Part shown: positions 52,304 to 60,697 of the stretch, one piece after another | How positions within the stretch are numbered: position 1 is the first letter of the stretch | Layout: each line of letters opens with the position of its first letter | DNA from: Acidobacteriota bacterium | GTDB lineage: Bacteria; Acidobacteriota; Blastocatellia; Pyrinomonadales; Pyrinomonadaceae | Length of the DNA stretch: 64,000 nt | Assembly: GCA_020199835.1 (NCBI GenBank) | Contig: JAIVJV010000012.1 | Coordinates: 186,001-250,000, forward strand | Reading direction: 5' to 3' | Program-made: the position numbers and the translations under genes | Notes under the pieces: generated by a model | Seen by the model: the letters and a program-made list of their open reading frames with translations, nothing else | Told to the model about the DNA's origin: nothing | Databases searched by the model: none

Positions 52304-54271
52304 CTAAATCTCTATTTGTTCGCCCATCTCAACCACGCGATCCGGGGGCAGACAAAAATAGGCTGTCGCACTGGTCGCATTGTGCGCAATGATTGAGAAC
52401 AACTTCTCACGCCATGCCGACATGCCGGACCGTTTTGCGGCAATAATCGTCTCGCGTCCGAGAAAGTAGGTTGTATCAGTGTGATCGTAAGTAAAACCGG
52501 CGGCGCGCATCCGTTCAAAAACCTTCGGAATATCGGGGTCTTCCAGAAAACCGTAATAAACCTTCAATCGATAAAAGCCGTTACCAAGTTGTTCCGTTTC
52601 AACACGTTCTTCCACTGGAACGAACGGGACGAGTTTTGTCTTCACGGTCAGAAAGAGCACGCGTTTGTGCAGTACTTTATTGTGTGCGAGATTATGAAGC
52701 AGCGCGGGCGGCGTTCTCGATGCATTGCCATTCATGAAGACCGCTGTGCCCGGCACCCGGCGTGGTGGATGCCGCTCAATCGCCTGGAGAAATTCTTCGA
52801 GCGGACGTGATTCCGATTGAATCCGCTCATTCAGAATGCGGCGTCCGGTTTTCCAAGTGGTCATTAGAGTGAAAATGGCCCAGGCGAGTAACAGTGGAAA
52901 CCAGCCTCCGTCAGCAACCTTGATAATGTTTGCGCCAAAAAATGCCACATCAATAATCAGGAAAAAGAGAGCCAGCGGCAGTGTCGCTATCACACTCCAG
53001 CCCCACATACCGCGTGCAACGACATAGAACAAAATTGTGGTAATCACCATCGTTGAGGTAACTGCGACGCCGTAAGCTGCCGCCAGATTGCTTGACGTGC
53101 GAAAGCCAAGCACGATCGCAATGCAACCGAGCATCAATGCCCAGTTCACCGCCGGGATATATATCTGGCCGTACTCTCTCGTTGATGTGTGATTGATCTT
53201 GAGCCGTGGGCTGAACCCCAATTGGACCGCCTGCATCGTCAGAGAGAACGCTCCGGAGATAACGGCCTGCGATGCGATGACCGCAGCAGACGTCGCGAGC
53301 ACAATCATCGGATACAAGGCCCAGCCCGGTGCGAGACGATAAAAAGGATTGTTAGCGGCGTCAGAATCTTCGAGCAGCAATGCCCCCTGCCCAAAATAGT
53401 TAAGCAGCAACGCGGGCAGGACCACGGTGAACCAGACCAGCCTGATAGGGCGGGTGCCGAAGTGGCCCATGTCGGCATAAAGTGCCTCACCACCCGTAAC
53501 GACCAGAAAGACTGCACCTAAAATAAGAAATCCATGCCAGCCGTTTTGAATAAAGAAATCCAATGCGTAGACGGGATTGACTGCAACCAACACAGACGGG
53601 TGACGGACAATCTGAGCAATACCAAGTACTGCCAAAACCGCAAACCACACCAGCATTACCGGACCAAATATCTTTCCAACTTTCGCCGTTCCTCGACTCT
53701 GAAATAAAAAGAGCCCGACGATAATCGCAATCGTAAACGGAACCACGAAGGGGGTTAAGACTGGCGTGGCGACAGTTATACCTTCCATTGCGCTAAGCAC
53801 AGAGATTGCTGGCGTAATTATGCCGTCGCCGTAAAGAAGCGCCGCGCCGAAGATACCTAACATGATTAAGAACGTGTGCTCGGATCGGCCGGAGGGTTTT
53901 ATCGGAGTTGCCAACGCTGTAAGCGAGAGAATTCCTCCTTCGCCGTGATTGTCAGCACGCAGCACAAACACGAGATATTTGATCGAGATCACGATCACCA
54001 GCGACCAGAAGATTAACGACAATACGCCAAGTATGTTTGCAGGCAAGGGAGCGATCGCGTGTGGCCCATGAAAACATTCACGGAGGGCATAGAGCGGGCT
54101 CGTCCCGATGTCGCCGTAGACGATCCCAAGCGCGGCTAGTGAGAGTACGAAGAGGTAACGTCCTCGCGGAGCGGGTCGCGCAATGTGTGGGATTCCTGCT
54201 GATGTGTTGTGGATATCTGCTAGTTGTGGTTCGTCTGCCTTCGCCGGTAACACGAGCGTAGGATCGCACAA
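52304..54271 (-). CDS. kup: Kup-type low-affinity potassium transporter
   Basis: 655 residues with about twelve membrane helices and the Kup opening [20 protein letters not shown]. Other family blocks are [49 protein letters not shown] and [13 protein letters not shown]. The soluble C-terminus ([41 protein letters not shown]) is typical. It imports K+ with protons. The only in-frame start at the 5' end is TTG (54271) or GTG (54253), with no clear ribosome site, so the exact start is uncertain. First gene of an operon with the KdpDE-like pair. Confidence 0.93.
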   Translation of the reverse strand: MCDPTLVLPAKADEPQLADIHNTSAGIPHIARPAPRGRYLFVLSLAALGIVYGDIGTSPLYALRECFHGPHAIAPLPANILGVLSLIFWSLVIVISIKYLVFVLRADNHGEGGILSLTALATPIKPSGRSEHTFLIMLGIFGAALLYGDGIITPAISVLSAMEGITVATPVLTPFVVPFTIAIIVGLFLFQSRGTAKVGKIFGPVMLVWFAVLAVLGIAQIVRHPSVLVAVNPVYALDFFIQNGWHGFLILGAVFLVVTGGEALYADMGHFGTRPIRLVWFTVVLPALLLNYFGQGALLLEDSDAANNPFYRLAPGWALYPMIVLATSAAVIASQAVISGAFSLTMQAVQLGFSPRLKINHTSTREYGQIYIPAVNWALMLGCIAIVLGFRTSSNLAAAYGVAVTSTMVITTILFYVVARGMWGWSVIATLPLALFFLIIDVAFFGANIIKVADGGWFPLLLAWAIFTLMTTWKTGRRILNERIQSESRPLEEFLQAIERHPPRRVPGTAVFMNGNASRTPPALLHNLAHNKVLHKRVLFLTVKTKLVPFVPVEERVETEQLGNGFYRLKVYYGFLEDPDIPKVFERMRAAGFTYDHTDTTYFLGRETIIAAKRSGMSAWREKLFSIIAHNATSATAYFCLPPDRVVEMGEQIEI

Positions 54272-54453
54272 AAGTCATAAAGATTTCGTAAAGGGCGACA
54301 AAGAACTTTGAGAGCCTGTGCCGTACGGCGCAAGCGGGCAGGATCCCCTTGAGAACTGAAGTCCGAGCTTGCGGCCAGGCGCGAACTGTGGTACAAAGGC
54401 GTTCCTTTCTCTCAAATCGTGCGGCAAGCGAATATCTCTCAATGGAGGCCAAC

Positions 54454-54837
54454 ATGCCTAAACTACGCGCAGTTGCCATCGCTCTTGGACTTGTATCGTC
54501 ATTCGCGTTTGCTGCTTCGACTGTCAGTGCCGATCCGGTCCACAACATCGAGATCCTCCGAAGCCTCAACGCGATAGAAAACATGAGTTTGCATCTTCCT
54601 GATGTTAGCCGTGCGGAGGAACATTCTGCGCTTTTCGCTGGCGTTCGAACCAATCACGGAAAGCATTCAGGGTTTAGCGTTGCCGCGGTGCGGCCCGGCG
54701 TAAGGTTTGGTCTCGTTAAGGGAGCGCAACCCACCGTCACGGAAAACCCGGAACCGGCCACCATGCTGTTACTTGGAACTGGCCTGGCTGCCGTAGGAGC
54801 CGCTATGCGTGGGCGCAAGCAGCGACAAGGCAGATAG
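54454..54837 (+). CDS. Short PEP-CTERM sorting-signal protein
   Basis: The ATG at 54454 is 6 nt from GGAGG. The 127-residue product has a signal peptide (AVAIALGLVSSFAFAASTVSA), a short hydrophilic middle, and the C-terminal exosortase signal NPEPATMLLLGTGLAAVGAAM followed by a basic RGRKQRQGR. The PEP-box, hydrophobic helix and Arg/Lys cluster are all in order. No exosortase gene is in the window, so the sorting enzyme lies elsewhere. Divergent from kup. Confidence 0.8.
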   Translation: MPKLRAVAIALGLVSSFAFAASTVSADPVHNIEILRSLNAIENMSLHLPDVSRAEEHSALFAGVRTNHGKHSGFSVAAVRPGVRFGLVKGAQPTVTENPEPATMLLLGTGLAAVGAAMRGRKQRQGR

Positions 54838-54965
54838 GCAGCCTTCGTTCCGACTCGTAAAATTCCATACAACTGCCACTACATTTGGCAGGAAGCTGCC
54901 TTGACCGCGCGCCGTTACGCGGATATAAGTTCACACCAAAGTTCTGTCAGCAAAAGGTGGTTCCT

Positions 54966-55646
54966 ATGACCCAGTTCAAGCTCGTTCAAAGAGCTGTATT
55001 CTCTTTTTTCGCTCTTTTTCTGTTAAGTGCGGTAACAGTTAAGGCGGATACCATTACCATCTCCGGTGTTGACTCAGGCGGGTTCTCCACAGCCACCGTG
55101 GTGTGTGAGTTCAACTCTCAAACCAACACCTTCACGTTCACCATTACAAACACGTCCGCGATCACGCAGCCCGGTTCGACATCAACGATCACTGGGATCG
55201 GGTTTGACTTGCCACCTCTCGGTAACGCCAGTGCTTCCGGTCTTAACGGGTTCACGGGATCGCAGGCGCCGAGTCTTTCATCGAATTTTACGTTCAGCGA
55301 TGCAGACCTGGGCAATGTCCCGCACGGGTTCAATTCCGTGGTGCTCGACTTCGGGTTCATCACGGGAAGTAATTTCAACGGCGGGTCAGTGAATGACGGG
55401 TTATTACCAGGTGAGAGCGCCTCGTTTACTGTGAGCGGTGCAGCTTTCGCAGGCTTTACCGAGGCACAGATTTGCAACGCGATCTTTGTGAGATTTCAGA
55501 ATGTGCCGCTCGCCGGCGGTAGTCAAGGCAGCGACGTAGGCGTGCCTACCACCGAGATTCCTGAACCCGCCAGCATGTTGTTGTTGGGGACCGGTCTCCT
55601 TGGGGTGGTCGGAGCAGTTCGAAGAACACTCAAAGCGCGCGACTGA
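54966..55646 (+). CDS. PEP-CTERM protein with beta-rich ectodomain
   Basis: The ATG at 54966 follows AAAGGTGG. Signal peptide FSFFALFLLSAVTVKA, then a Thr/Ser/Gly/Asn-rich beta domain of about 180 residues (ITISGVDSGGFSTATVVCEF, TFTFTITNTSAITQPGSTST) with two Cys. The C-terminus is EIPEPASMLLLGTGLLGVVGAV followed by RRTLKARD, a PEP-CTERM signal very similar to the preceding gene's. Tandem PEP-CTERM genes 128 bp apart. Surface or exopolymer-associated; function unknown. Confidence 0.82.
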   Translation: MTQFKLVQRAVFSFFALFLLSAVTVKADTITISGVDSGGFSTATVVCEFNSQTNTFTFTITNTSAITQPGSTSTITGIGFDLPPLGNASASGLNGFTGSQAPSLSSNFTFSDADLGNVPHGFNSVVLDFGFITGSNFNGGSVNDGLLPGESASFTVSGAAFAGFTEAQICNAIFVRFQNVPLAGGSQGSDVGVPTTEIPEPASMLLLGTGLLGVVGAVRRTLKARD

Positions 55647-55672
55647 GTACTGCATTACAAAGCGTTAGAGTC

Positions 55673-55716
55673 AGGGCGTCACAGCGTTTGGGAATCGCGG
55701 TGACGCCCTTTCTTCA
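55673..55716 (+). terminator. Terminator after the PEP-CTERM gene
   Basis: AGGGCGTCAC and GTGACGCCCT form a perfect 10-bp stem with a 17-nt loop, followed by TTCTTC on the plus strand. It lies between two convergent genes and directly abuts the TfuA stop. Confidence 0.65.
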
Positions 55717-56379
55717 TTAACCAATCCACGGTCGCTCGCGAAGGAAATCAGACAAGTCATGCGACTTCAAACGGAAGCGGTCGAATACGGCGAGCGTCTC
55801 GTTTACCTCTGGAGCGTGATGAGGAATCGTCGCCAGCACCATCGCCCGTACGCGTGACAAGGTTCGGTCGCCAAACCACATCGACATCAATTCCTTGATT
55901 AAGCGCTTTTCCTGAGTCACGCTCAAGAGACCCTTCTTCACCAGTTCCCCAAACCAGACCCGGATGTGAATCAAAGGCTCGCTCAGCGCACTGTATGGTG
56001 CAGTGGGGCCATGTGTGAGTGCGACTTCATCGTCACGAAAATCGTCATCACGACAGAACCACTCGTACACGTCACCAAACCCATGCATTCCCATGTGTCC
56101 CATTTCGCAAGCGCGGATCGCGCCCATTGATGAAAGACCCCAAACCTGCCAGCCCTTTGCGATCGCGAACCGGATCTCGGCGTGACCGACGGAAAGACAT
56201 TGGTGAAATTGACCATCAACAATCGCCATCACACCGGGACGTCGCGTTGAAACAAGCCGAACAACGTCGCCTCGCTTCACCGGCGGCAACAGCCTGACGC
56301 CGTTTTCTTTCGCGATCGAAGCGGCGCCATTCAGCGTTGGACCAACGAACATCCAACAGCTAGAGTTGAGCTTTGACAT
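55717..56379 (-). CDS. TfuA-like protein, partner of YcaO
   Basis: 220 residues with the TfuA core: CWMFVGPTLNG at the start and WGLSSMGAIRACEMGHMGM in the middle, plus GFGDVYEWF. TfuA domains accompany YcaO enzymes in trifolitoxin, thiovarsolin and archaeal McrA thioamidation, where they help supply or deliver sulfur for thioamide formation. The start overlaps the YcaO gene by 20 bp, so the two are translationally coupled. This makes thioamidation of a peptide or protein backbone the most likely joint reaction, although azoline formation cannot be ruled out by sequence. Confidence 0.88.
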   Translation of the reverse strand: MSKLNSSCWMFVGPTLNGAASIAKENGVRLLPPVKRGDVVRLVSTRRPGVMAIVDGQFHQCLSVGHAEIRFAIAKGWQVWGLSSMGAIRACEMGHMGMHGFGDVYEWFCRDDDFRDDEVALTHGPTAPYSALSEPLIHIRVWFGELVKKGLLSVTQEKRLIKELMSMWFGDRTLSRVRAMVLATIPHHAPEVNETLAVFDRFRLKSHDLSDFLRERPWIG

Positions 56380-57586
56380 AATCTCTCAGCCGGACACCGA
56401 CGCGCGCAGTCGTTTCAGTAAAGCATTCGAGACGGGGCACGATCACGCGCAGCACTTGTAACGGCAGATGCGGCGGTGTGTAGACCACTCTCAAAACGTG
56501 TTTGAAGCCGTTTCGCGCGAGGGTGTCCATCAACACGTCAAGGGCAGACGAAAGCTCAGTCACCTTCCGAGCGTGATCGGGAACTCGACTGAACCGAAGC
56601 AGCGAGCCGTTGCGTGAAACCTGCGATAGTAAATTATCGGCATAACGTGCGCGCGCTTTGCTCGATGCTCGTTTGAACCGGTTGTATCGATTCACGAGGT
56701 CGTCGCGGCCCCCATGAATAAACGACAAACGGCTTTGCAGCGCTTCACATACAGCGCGCGTCAACGCGATCTCCTTCAAAGGATGACATCCGTAACCCAC
56801 GCTTACATAGATTGGATTGATGGTTTTGGATTCGGCAGCCACCGCCATGAAGTATGGAATTCCGAAAATGTTCTCCACGTAACGCACATACAGATTCATG
56901 CCCGCAGCGGCGAGACTCGATTCGATTTTTCTAATGGAAGCTGGAAGAGAACGACTGGCTACGAGTTCGGAAGTATCGTTGATCGATTGGAACGAACAGA
57001 TGTCGCGCTCGATCACCTCCGCGAGCCCGTGAACCGTCGCTTCCAGAATCGAATTGCCTGAACACAGGCCGTTTGAGTTCGCGCCGAAGTAAGTGCGGCC
57101 GCCTAACTGCGATGGATACGGCAAAAACACGAGTTCGGCCGGAACCAGATACTTCCGCCCGGAAGAAACGTCCTTCGCTTCAACACACGGCAGCGGTTCT
57201 TCCAAATCGATTTCTGCGTGCATCACAGGACAGAAATCGAGGATTGCATCGGAACGGCGTTTACCTTCGTAGACCTCTCTCGCGCGCGCCTTCACGATCT
57301 TCAACGACGCGCGATTGTATTCGGCGAACGCGTATTCGATCGCTTCCATGTAAGCGCCGACACGCGCTTCAGCAACAGTGATTCCCTTGCCCGCATTCAC
57401 GCACAACGAGCCCGGCTGAGCATCGGGCCGAATGCTCGCGAACACGGGCACACCGATACAATCCAGGCGCGTGATGTCAGTGACGCGGGAAATCCCCAGA
57501 CCTTGAGCCAGTGACCGGGCGCGATCGAGCGTAACGTCCAGACACTCCGCTCGAAGACTCGAGCTGAGCCGAAAATGTTGCGACAC
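56360..57586 (-). CDS. YcaO-domain ATP-dependent peptide-modifying enzyme
   Basis: 408 residues. The YcaO ATP/Mg residues are present in order: AGKGITVAEARVGAYMEAIE (about 66-85), SNGLCSGNSILEATVHGLAE then VIERD (Glu182, His186, Glu190, Glu193, Arg194, Asp195), and PLKEIALTRAVCEALQSRL followed by the R-D-D of the third motif. The start is GTG with a weak AAGAGA site 2 codons after the small-protein stop. The C-terminus lacks the PxPxP tail of azoline cyclodehydratases and no E1-like ocin-ThiF partner is encoded, which fits a TfuA-dependent thioamide enzyme better. The probable substrate is the 135-residue protein just upstream. Confidence 0.92.
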   Translation of the reverse strand: MSQHFRLSSSLRAECLDVTLDRARSLAQGLGISRVTDITRLDCIGVPVFASIRPDAQPGSLCVNAGKGITVAEARVGAYMEAIEYAFAEYNRASLKIVKARAREVYEGKRRSDAILDFCPVMHAEIDLEEPLPCVEAKDVSSGRKYLVPAELVFLPYPSQLGGRTYFGANSNGLCSGNSILEATVHGLAEVIERDICSFQSINDTSELVASRSLPASIRKIESSLAAAGMNLYVRYVENIFGIPYFMAVAAESKTINPIYVSVGYGCHPLKEIALTRAVCEALQSRLSFIHGGRDDLVNRYNRFKRASSKARARYADNLLSQVSRNGSLLRFSRVPDHARKVTELSSALDVLMDTLARNGFKHVLRVVYTPPHLPLQVLRVIVPRLECFTETTARVGVRLRDYVKAQL

Positions 57587-57589
57587 TCG

Positions 57590-57997
57590 TTATCTCTTTT
57601 TGGACGCCGAGCCGTAGCGCTTGCTCTTGGATTTCGATTTCGACTTCGATTTTGATTTGCTGCCACCACCACCAGCGGGAGCGGCTTGTTCCATTTGCGG
57701 AAGCTCGCTCAACATGACGGCGCCGGAGGCGACAAGACCGTTGCGCAAAATTTCACCGAGACGTGCGGCGGACTCTGAATCGACTTCGACCTTCGCGCCG
57801 CCTTTGAGCGTTTGCAGCCTGGGCGACGCAGTTGACAGCATCACCGCTCCGGACGCAACGAGACCTTCGCGAAGATGCTGTTCGAACTCATGCACCATTG
57901 CGGCATCGAGTTGAACCTGGGCAGTACCTGCGGCGGTCTTTTTAGTTGATTTTTTGGATGATTTCGAGGGACTCTGTTTGCGAGATTTTGTGGCCAT
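57590..57997 (-). CDS. Candidate YcaO substrate: small protein with duplicated GLVASGAVMLS motif
   Basis: 135 residues: a basic Lys/Ser N-terminus (1-20), then two homologous 28-residue units (28-55 and 70-97), each a short amphipathic helix followed by an identical GLVASGAVMLS (residues 45-55 and 87-97), a Pro/Gly hinge, and a C-terminal (SK)6 run ending RYGSASKKR. No family recognised. It lies 3 bp upstream of the YcaO gene and on the same strand, the usual place of a RiPP precursor. Duplicate identical cores and a hydrophobic, Ser/Gly-containing motif suit backbone modification. The size and basic tail are unusual for a precursor, so a DNA-binding or scaffold role is an alternative. Confidence 0.65.
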   Translation of the reverse strand: MATKSRKQSPSKSSKKSTKKTAAGTAQVQLDAAMVHEFEQHLREGLVASGAVMLSTASPRLQTLKGGAKVEVDSESAARLGEILRNGLVASGAVMLSELPQMEQAAPAGGGGSKSKSKSKSKSKSKRYGSASKKR

Positions 57998-58097
57998 GGG
58001 AGACGCGCTCCTTAGCGAGATGTTGAAGCGCCGTGACTATATACTCGTTGCCGAGATCGGTCAAACGGATCATTCCGCGCGCACGAAAATCGGATCG

Positions 58098-59054
58098 CTA
58101 TGACGCTGCTGCGCGGCGAAGAACATCCTGCGCGATGTTTGATCCGGTCACCAGGAGTACGACACTCTTACCCGCGTATGCCGTGGGGTTCTGAAGATAC
58201 GCTGCCGTCGCCGCTGCTCCAGCCGGTTCTGCAATCAGATGCTCGTCGAACAACAGCGTCCGTATGGCTGTAAGCAGTTCGTCTTCCGATACCAAAACTA
58301 CTTCGTCAACCAACTCACGTATCGCACGCACATTCGGCTCGAGTGGAACACACGTCGCTAACCCATCCGCAATCGTGTCGCATGTCTCCGTGGTGACTAC
58401 ACGATTCTCCTGCCATGATCGAACATACGAAGGCGCCTGCGTGGATTGCACGCCAACGATTCTGACCGCGGGGCGGCGGCGCTTTGCTTCTGCTGCCAGG
58501 CCGCGAATCAACGCAGTGTCGCCCATTGGCACAATCATCACATCCGGAGCCGGCAATTCGTCCAGGATCTCAGCGGCTATGGTCGCAGTACCGACTGGGA
58601 CCAGCTCATCACTTGCGTCATTCAGAAAATAGTAGTTGTGTTCTGCTGCGTACGAGGCGGCCGCATTGCCGAGGGATTCAGGTTTCCACTCAACCTCTTC
58701 GACGGTGGCGCCGAGCGCGACAATTCGTGCGCGTTTGATCGGGTTCGGAGCTTGCGGCAGGAAGATCGTTGCGGGAAGGTTCGCGAGGCGTGCCGCGTAA
58801 GCGACGGCAGCGCCATGATTGCCGGTGCTCGCAGCGCAGACACCTTTGATCGACCGCTGTTGAAGATTCTTCATGAGCGCGTACAGCGCACCGCGCGGCT
58901 TGAACGATCGAGTCGGCAGTTCCGTCTCGAGTTTTAGATAAATCTGAGTACCGGAATCACTCGCCAAACGCTCCGCCGCCACTAACCGCGTCGGGCGCAG
59001 AAAGCGCCGCAACAACTCGCGGGCTTCGTTGACTTGTTCGCTACCAGGATTCAT
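58098..59054 (-). CDS. PLP-dependent threonine/serine dehydratase-family enzyme
   Basis: 318 residues from the ATG at 59054, which overlaps the GNAT gene stop (ATGA). The PLP Lys52 is in TRSFKPRGA, the Asn loop in ASTGNHGAAVA, and the phosphate-binding Gly/Ser loop near the C-terminus in VTGSNIAQ. The size and the single catalytic domain (no ACT domain) fit the serine racemase/threonine dehydratase group acting on hydroxy-amino acids; the exact substrate is not decidable from sequence. Co-transcribed with the acetyltransferase upstream; the RiPP-like locus begins about 100 bp away and may be unrelated. Confidence 0.88.
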   Translation of the reverse strand: MNPGSEQVNEARELLRRFLRPTRLVAAERLASDSGTQIYLKLETELPTRSFKPRGALYALMKNLQQRSIKGVCAASTGNHGAAVAYAARLANLPATIFLPQAPNPIKRARIVALGATVEEVEWKPESLGNAAASYAAEHNYYFLNDASDELVPVGTATIAAEILDELPAPDVMIVPMGDTALIRGLAAEAKRRRPAVRIVGVQSTQAPSYVRSWQENRVVTTETCDTIADGLATCVPLEPNVRAIRELVDEVVLVSEDELLTAIRTLLFDEHLIAEPAGAAATAAYLQNPTAYAGKSVVLLVTGSNIAQDVLRRAAAS

Positions 59055-59497
59055 TGCCAATAATCCGGAGACTCTTTCATGTTGGCATCGGGCCGTTCCA
59101 TCCAACGTTCAGGCCGATGCAATGGGATGAAACCAAACTGCTCGTACAACCCCTGTGCGTCTTTGGTCGACAGCACCCAGCGACGAAATCCCTGTAACTG
59201 AGGGTGTGCGAGCATGACCTCCATCAGCCACTTCGATAATCCGCGACCGCGGTGTTCCGGCACTACGAAAACGTCAGCCACCCACGCGAACGTCGCATAG
59301 TCGGTCACGATTCGAGCGAACCCCACCTGCTCGTCACCGTGGTAAATTCCAAACGGCAGCGAGTTATCGATCGAGCGTTGCACAACCTCGCGGGCGCGAC
59401 CCTTCCCCCAATAAGAGTGGTTGCTGATGAAGTCGTGGACGAGATCGATGTTCAGGCGCGAACGATCCGTGCTGATGGTGTATTCGCCTCGTTTCAT
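59051..59497 (-). CDS. GNAT-family N-acetyltransferase
   Basis: 148 residues from MKRGEYTIST (59497). The acetyl-CoA loop is VVPEHRGRGLSKWLM, preceded by TFAWVADVFV and followed by VLSTKDAQGLYEQFGF, the normal order of a GNAT fold. A GTG at 59518 would add 7 residues. Substrate unknown; the neighbouring dehydratase gene overlaps it by 4 bp, which suggests a shared amino-acid-related role. Confidence 0.9.
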   Translation of the reverse strand: MKRGEYTISTDRSRLNIDLVHDFISNHSYWGKGRAREVVQRSIDNSLPFGIYHGDEQVGFARIVTDYATFAWVADVFVVPEHRGRGLSKWLMEVMLAHPQLQGFRRWVLSTKDAQGLYEQFGFIPLHRPERWMERPDANMKESPDYWQ

Positions 59498-59648
59498 GGA
59501 TTGCCTAGGAGAATACACCGACTCGTATTGGAAAAGAAAAAGGACGCGTTGAACGAAAACTGGTCACTGCTTCAGCGCGGAACTGCCGCAAAATCGCAAC
59601 ATTACCCGGTACGGTGTTTGCTCTAGGTGGTGTGGGGGGAACACTAAA

Positions 59649-60539
59649 ATGATAATGAAAATGAGCTTGTTAGCACTTCTTTTTGTAACCGCCTGTTTGG
59701 CTGTTGCCGCGCCGGCACAGGCACAGGTGGTCGGGCAGCCATATCGATTAAACGATAAAGAGGTAGAGCGAATTCTTCGTCGAGTCGAGAATCAAACGAA
59801 CAATTTCCGCAAGAGTCTGGACGCTTCGCTCGATCGGAGTCGCTTGAATGGCACGAATCGCGAAGACGACATCAACGCGTTTATGAAGAATTTCGAGGAA
59901 CAGACCAAACGGCTTCACGACCGTTTTGATGATAACAAGTCGGTGGCGGCAGACGTTGAAGCGGTGCTTAACAGTGCCGCAGCTATCGATCAGTTCGTGC
60001 ATCGCCAGCGTCTGAACGAGCGTGCCCAGAATGATTGGTCCACCCTGCGAGCGAGCCTGGACGATCTGGCGCAAGCCTACAACGTCGCGTGGCGCTGGGA
60101 GGGCGTGGCAGTACTCACGCAATCAACCGTAGTTACCGGAACTCCGGTCGCAGTGGTTGCTGGAACCGCGGGCCTGCCTTACCGGTTAAGCGATAAGGAA
60201 GTCGAGCGCATACTCCATCGCATTGAAGAGCAGTCGGGCAAGTTTCGCGGCAGTCTGGATAGCGCGCTCGACCGGAGCCGTCTGAACGACACGGACCGCG
60301 AAGACGACATCAACGCTTTCATCAAAGAGTTCGACCAGCAAGTGAAACAGCTTCACGATCGTTTCGATGATCGGAAGTCAGTGGCGGCCGACGTGCAGGC
60401 GGTACTCGACCGCGCGGCTCGTATCGACGCCTTCATGCGTCGCCGCGGCCTGAGCGAGCGAGCGCAAAACGAATGGTCAGCGTTGAGGGCAAACCTGGAT
60501 CAGTTAGCAGAAGCCTATAGCGTCTCCTGGCGCTGGTAG
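59649..60539 (+). CDS. Secreted protein made of two tandem copies of one helical domain
   Basis: A signal peptide (SLLALLFVTACLAVAAPAQAQ) is followed by two copies of a domain of about 110 residues (28-139 and 185-296). Each starts PYRLxDKEVERIL, contains SLDRSRLN (or ALDRSRLN) then REDDINAF, HDRFDDxKSVAADV and ERAQN(D/E)WS, and ends in WRW. The copies differ at roughly a third of positions, so the duplication is not recent. The linker is VVTGTPVAVVAGTAG. All helical; no enzyme motif. GGGGGG lies near the ATG. Function unknown. Confidence 0.8.
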   Translation: MIMKMSLLALLFVTACLAVAAPAQAQVVGQPYRLNDKEVERILRRVENQTNNFRKSLDASLDRSRLNGTNREDDINAFMKNFEEQTKRLHDRFDDNKSVAADVEAVLNSAAAIDQFVHRQRLNERAQNDWSTLRASLDDLAQAYNVAWRWEGVAVLTQSTVVTGTPVAVVAGTAGLPYRLSDKEVERILHRIEEQSGKFRGSLDSALDRSRLNDTDREDDINAFIKEFDQQVKQLHDRFDDRKSVAADVQAVLDRAARIDAFMRRRGLSERAQNEWSALRANLDQLAEAYSVSWRW

Positions 60540-60570
60540 GATGACTGGCTAATCCGCGCGACAAACTTTA

Positions 60571-60598
60571 GGGGCGGCATTTATGACCGCCCCTTTTT
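60571..60598 (+). terminator. Rho-independent terminator after the duplicated-domain gene
   Basis: GGGGCGG and CCGCCCC (7-bp stem, 9-nt loop) followed by TTTTTCT, 32 nt after the stop on the plus strand. A strong classical terminator. Confidence 0.85.
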
Positions 60599-60697
60599 CT
60601 ATTTCAAGAACTCCGAACTTTCCGAAAGCCTTTCTAGTATATATACGGCCTTCCTGAGGTTAGCGCCGTTATTACTTGTGGAGTCGGTATTTTCGAA

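Noticed and set aside
57625..57665. (SK)6-encoding hexanucleotide run considered as the RiPP core
   Set aside because: Lys-Ser alternation has no known YcaO target pattern and looks like a charged tail; the GLVASGAVMLS motifs are better candidates.
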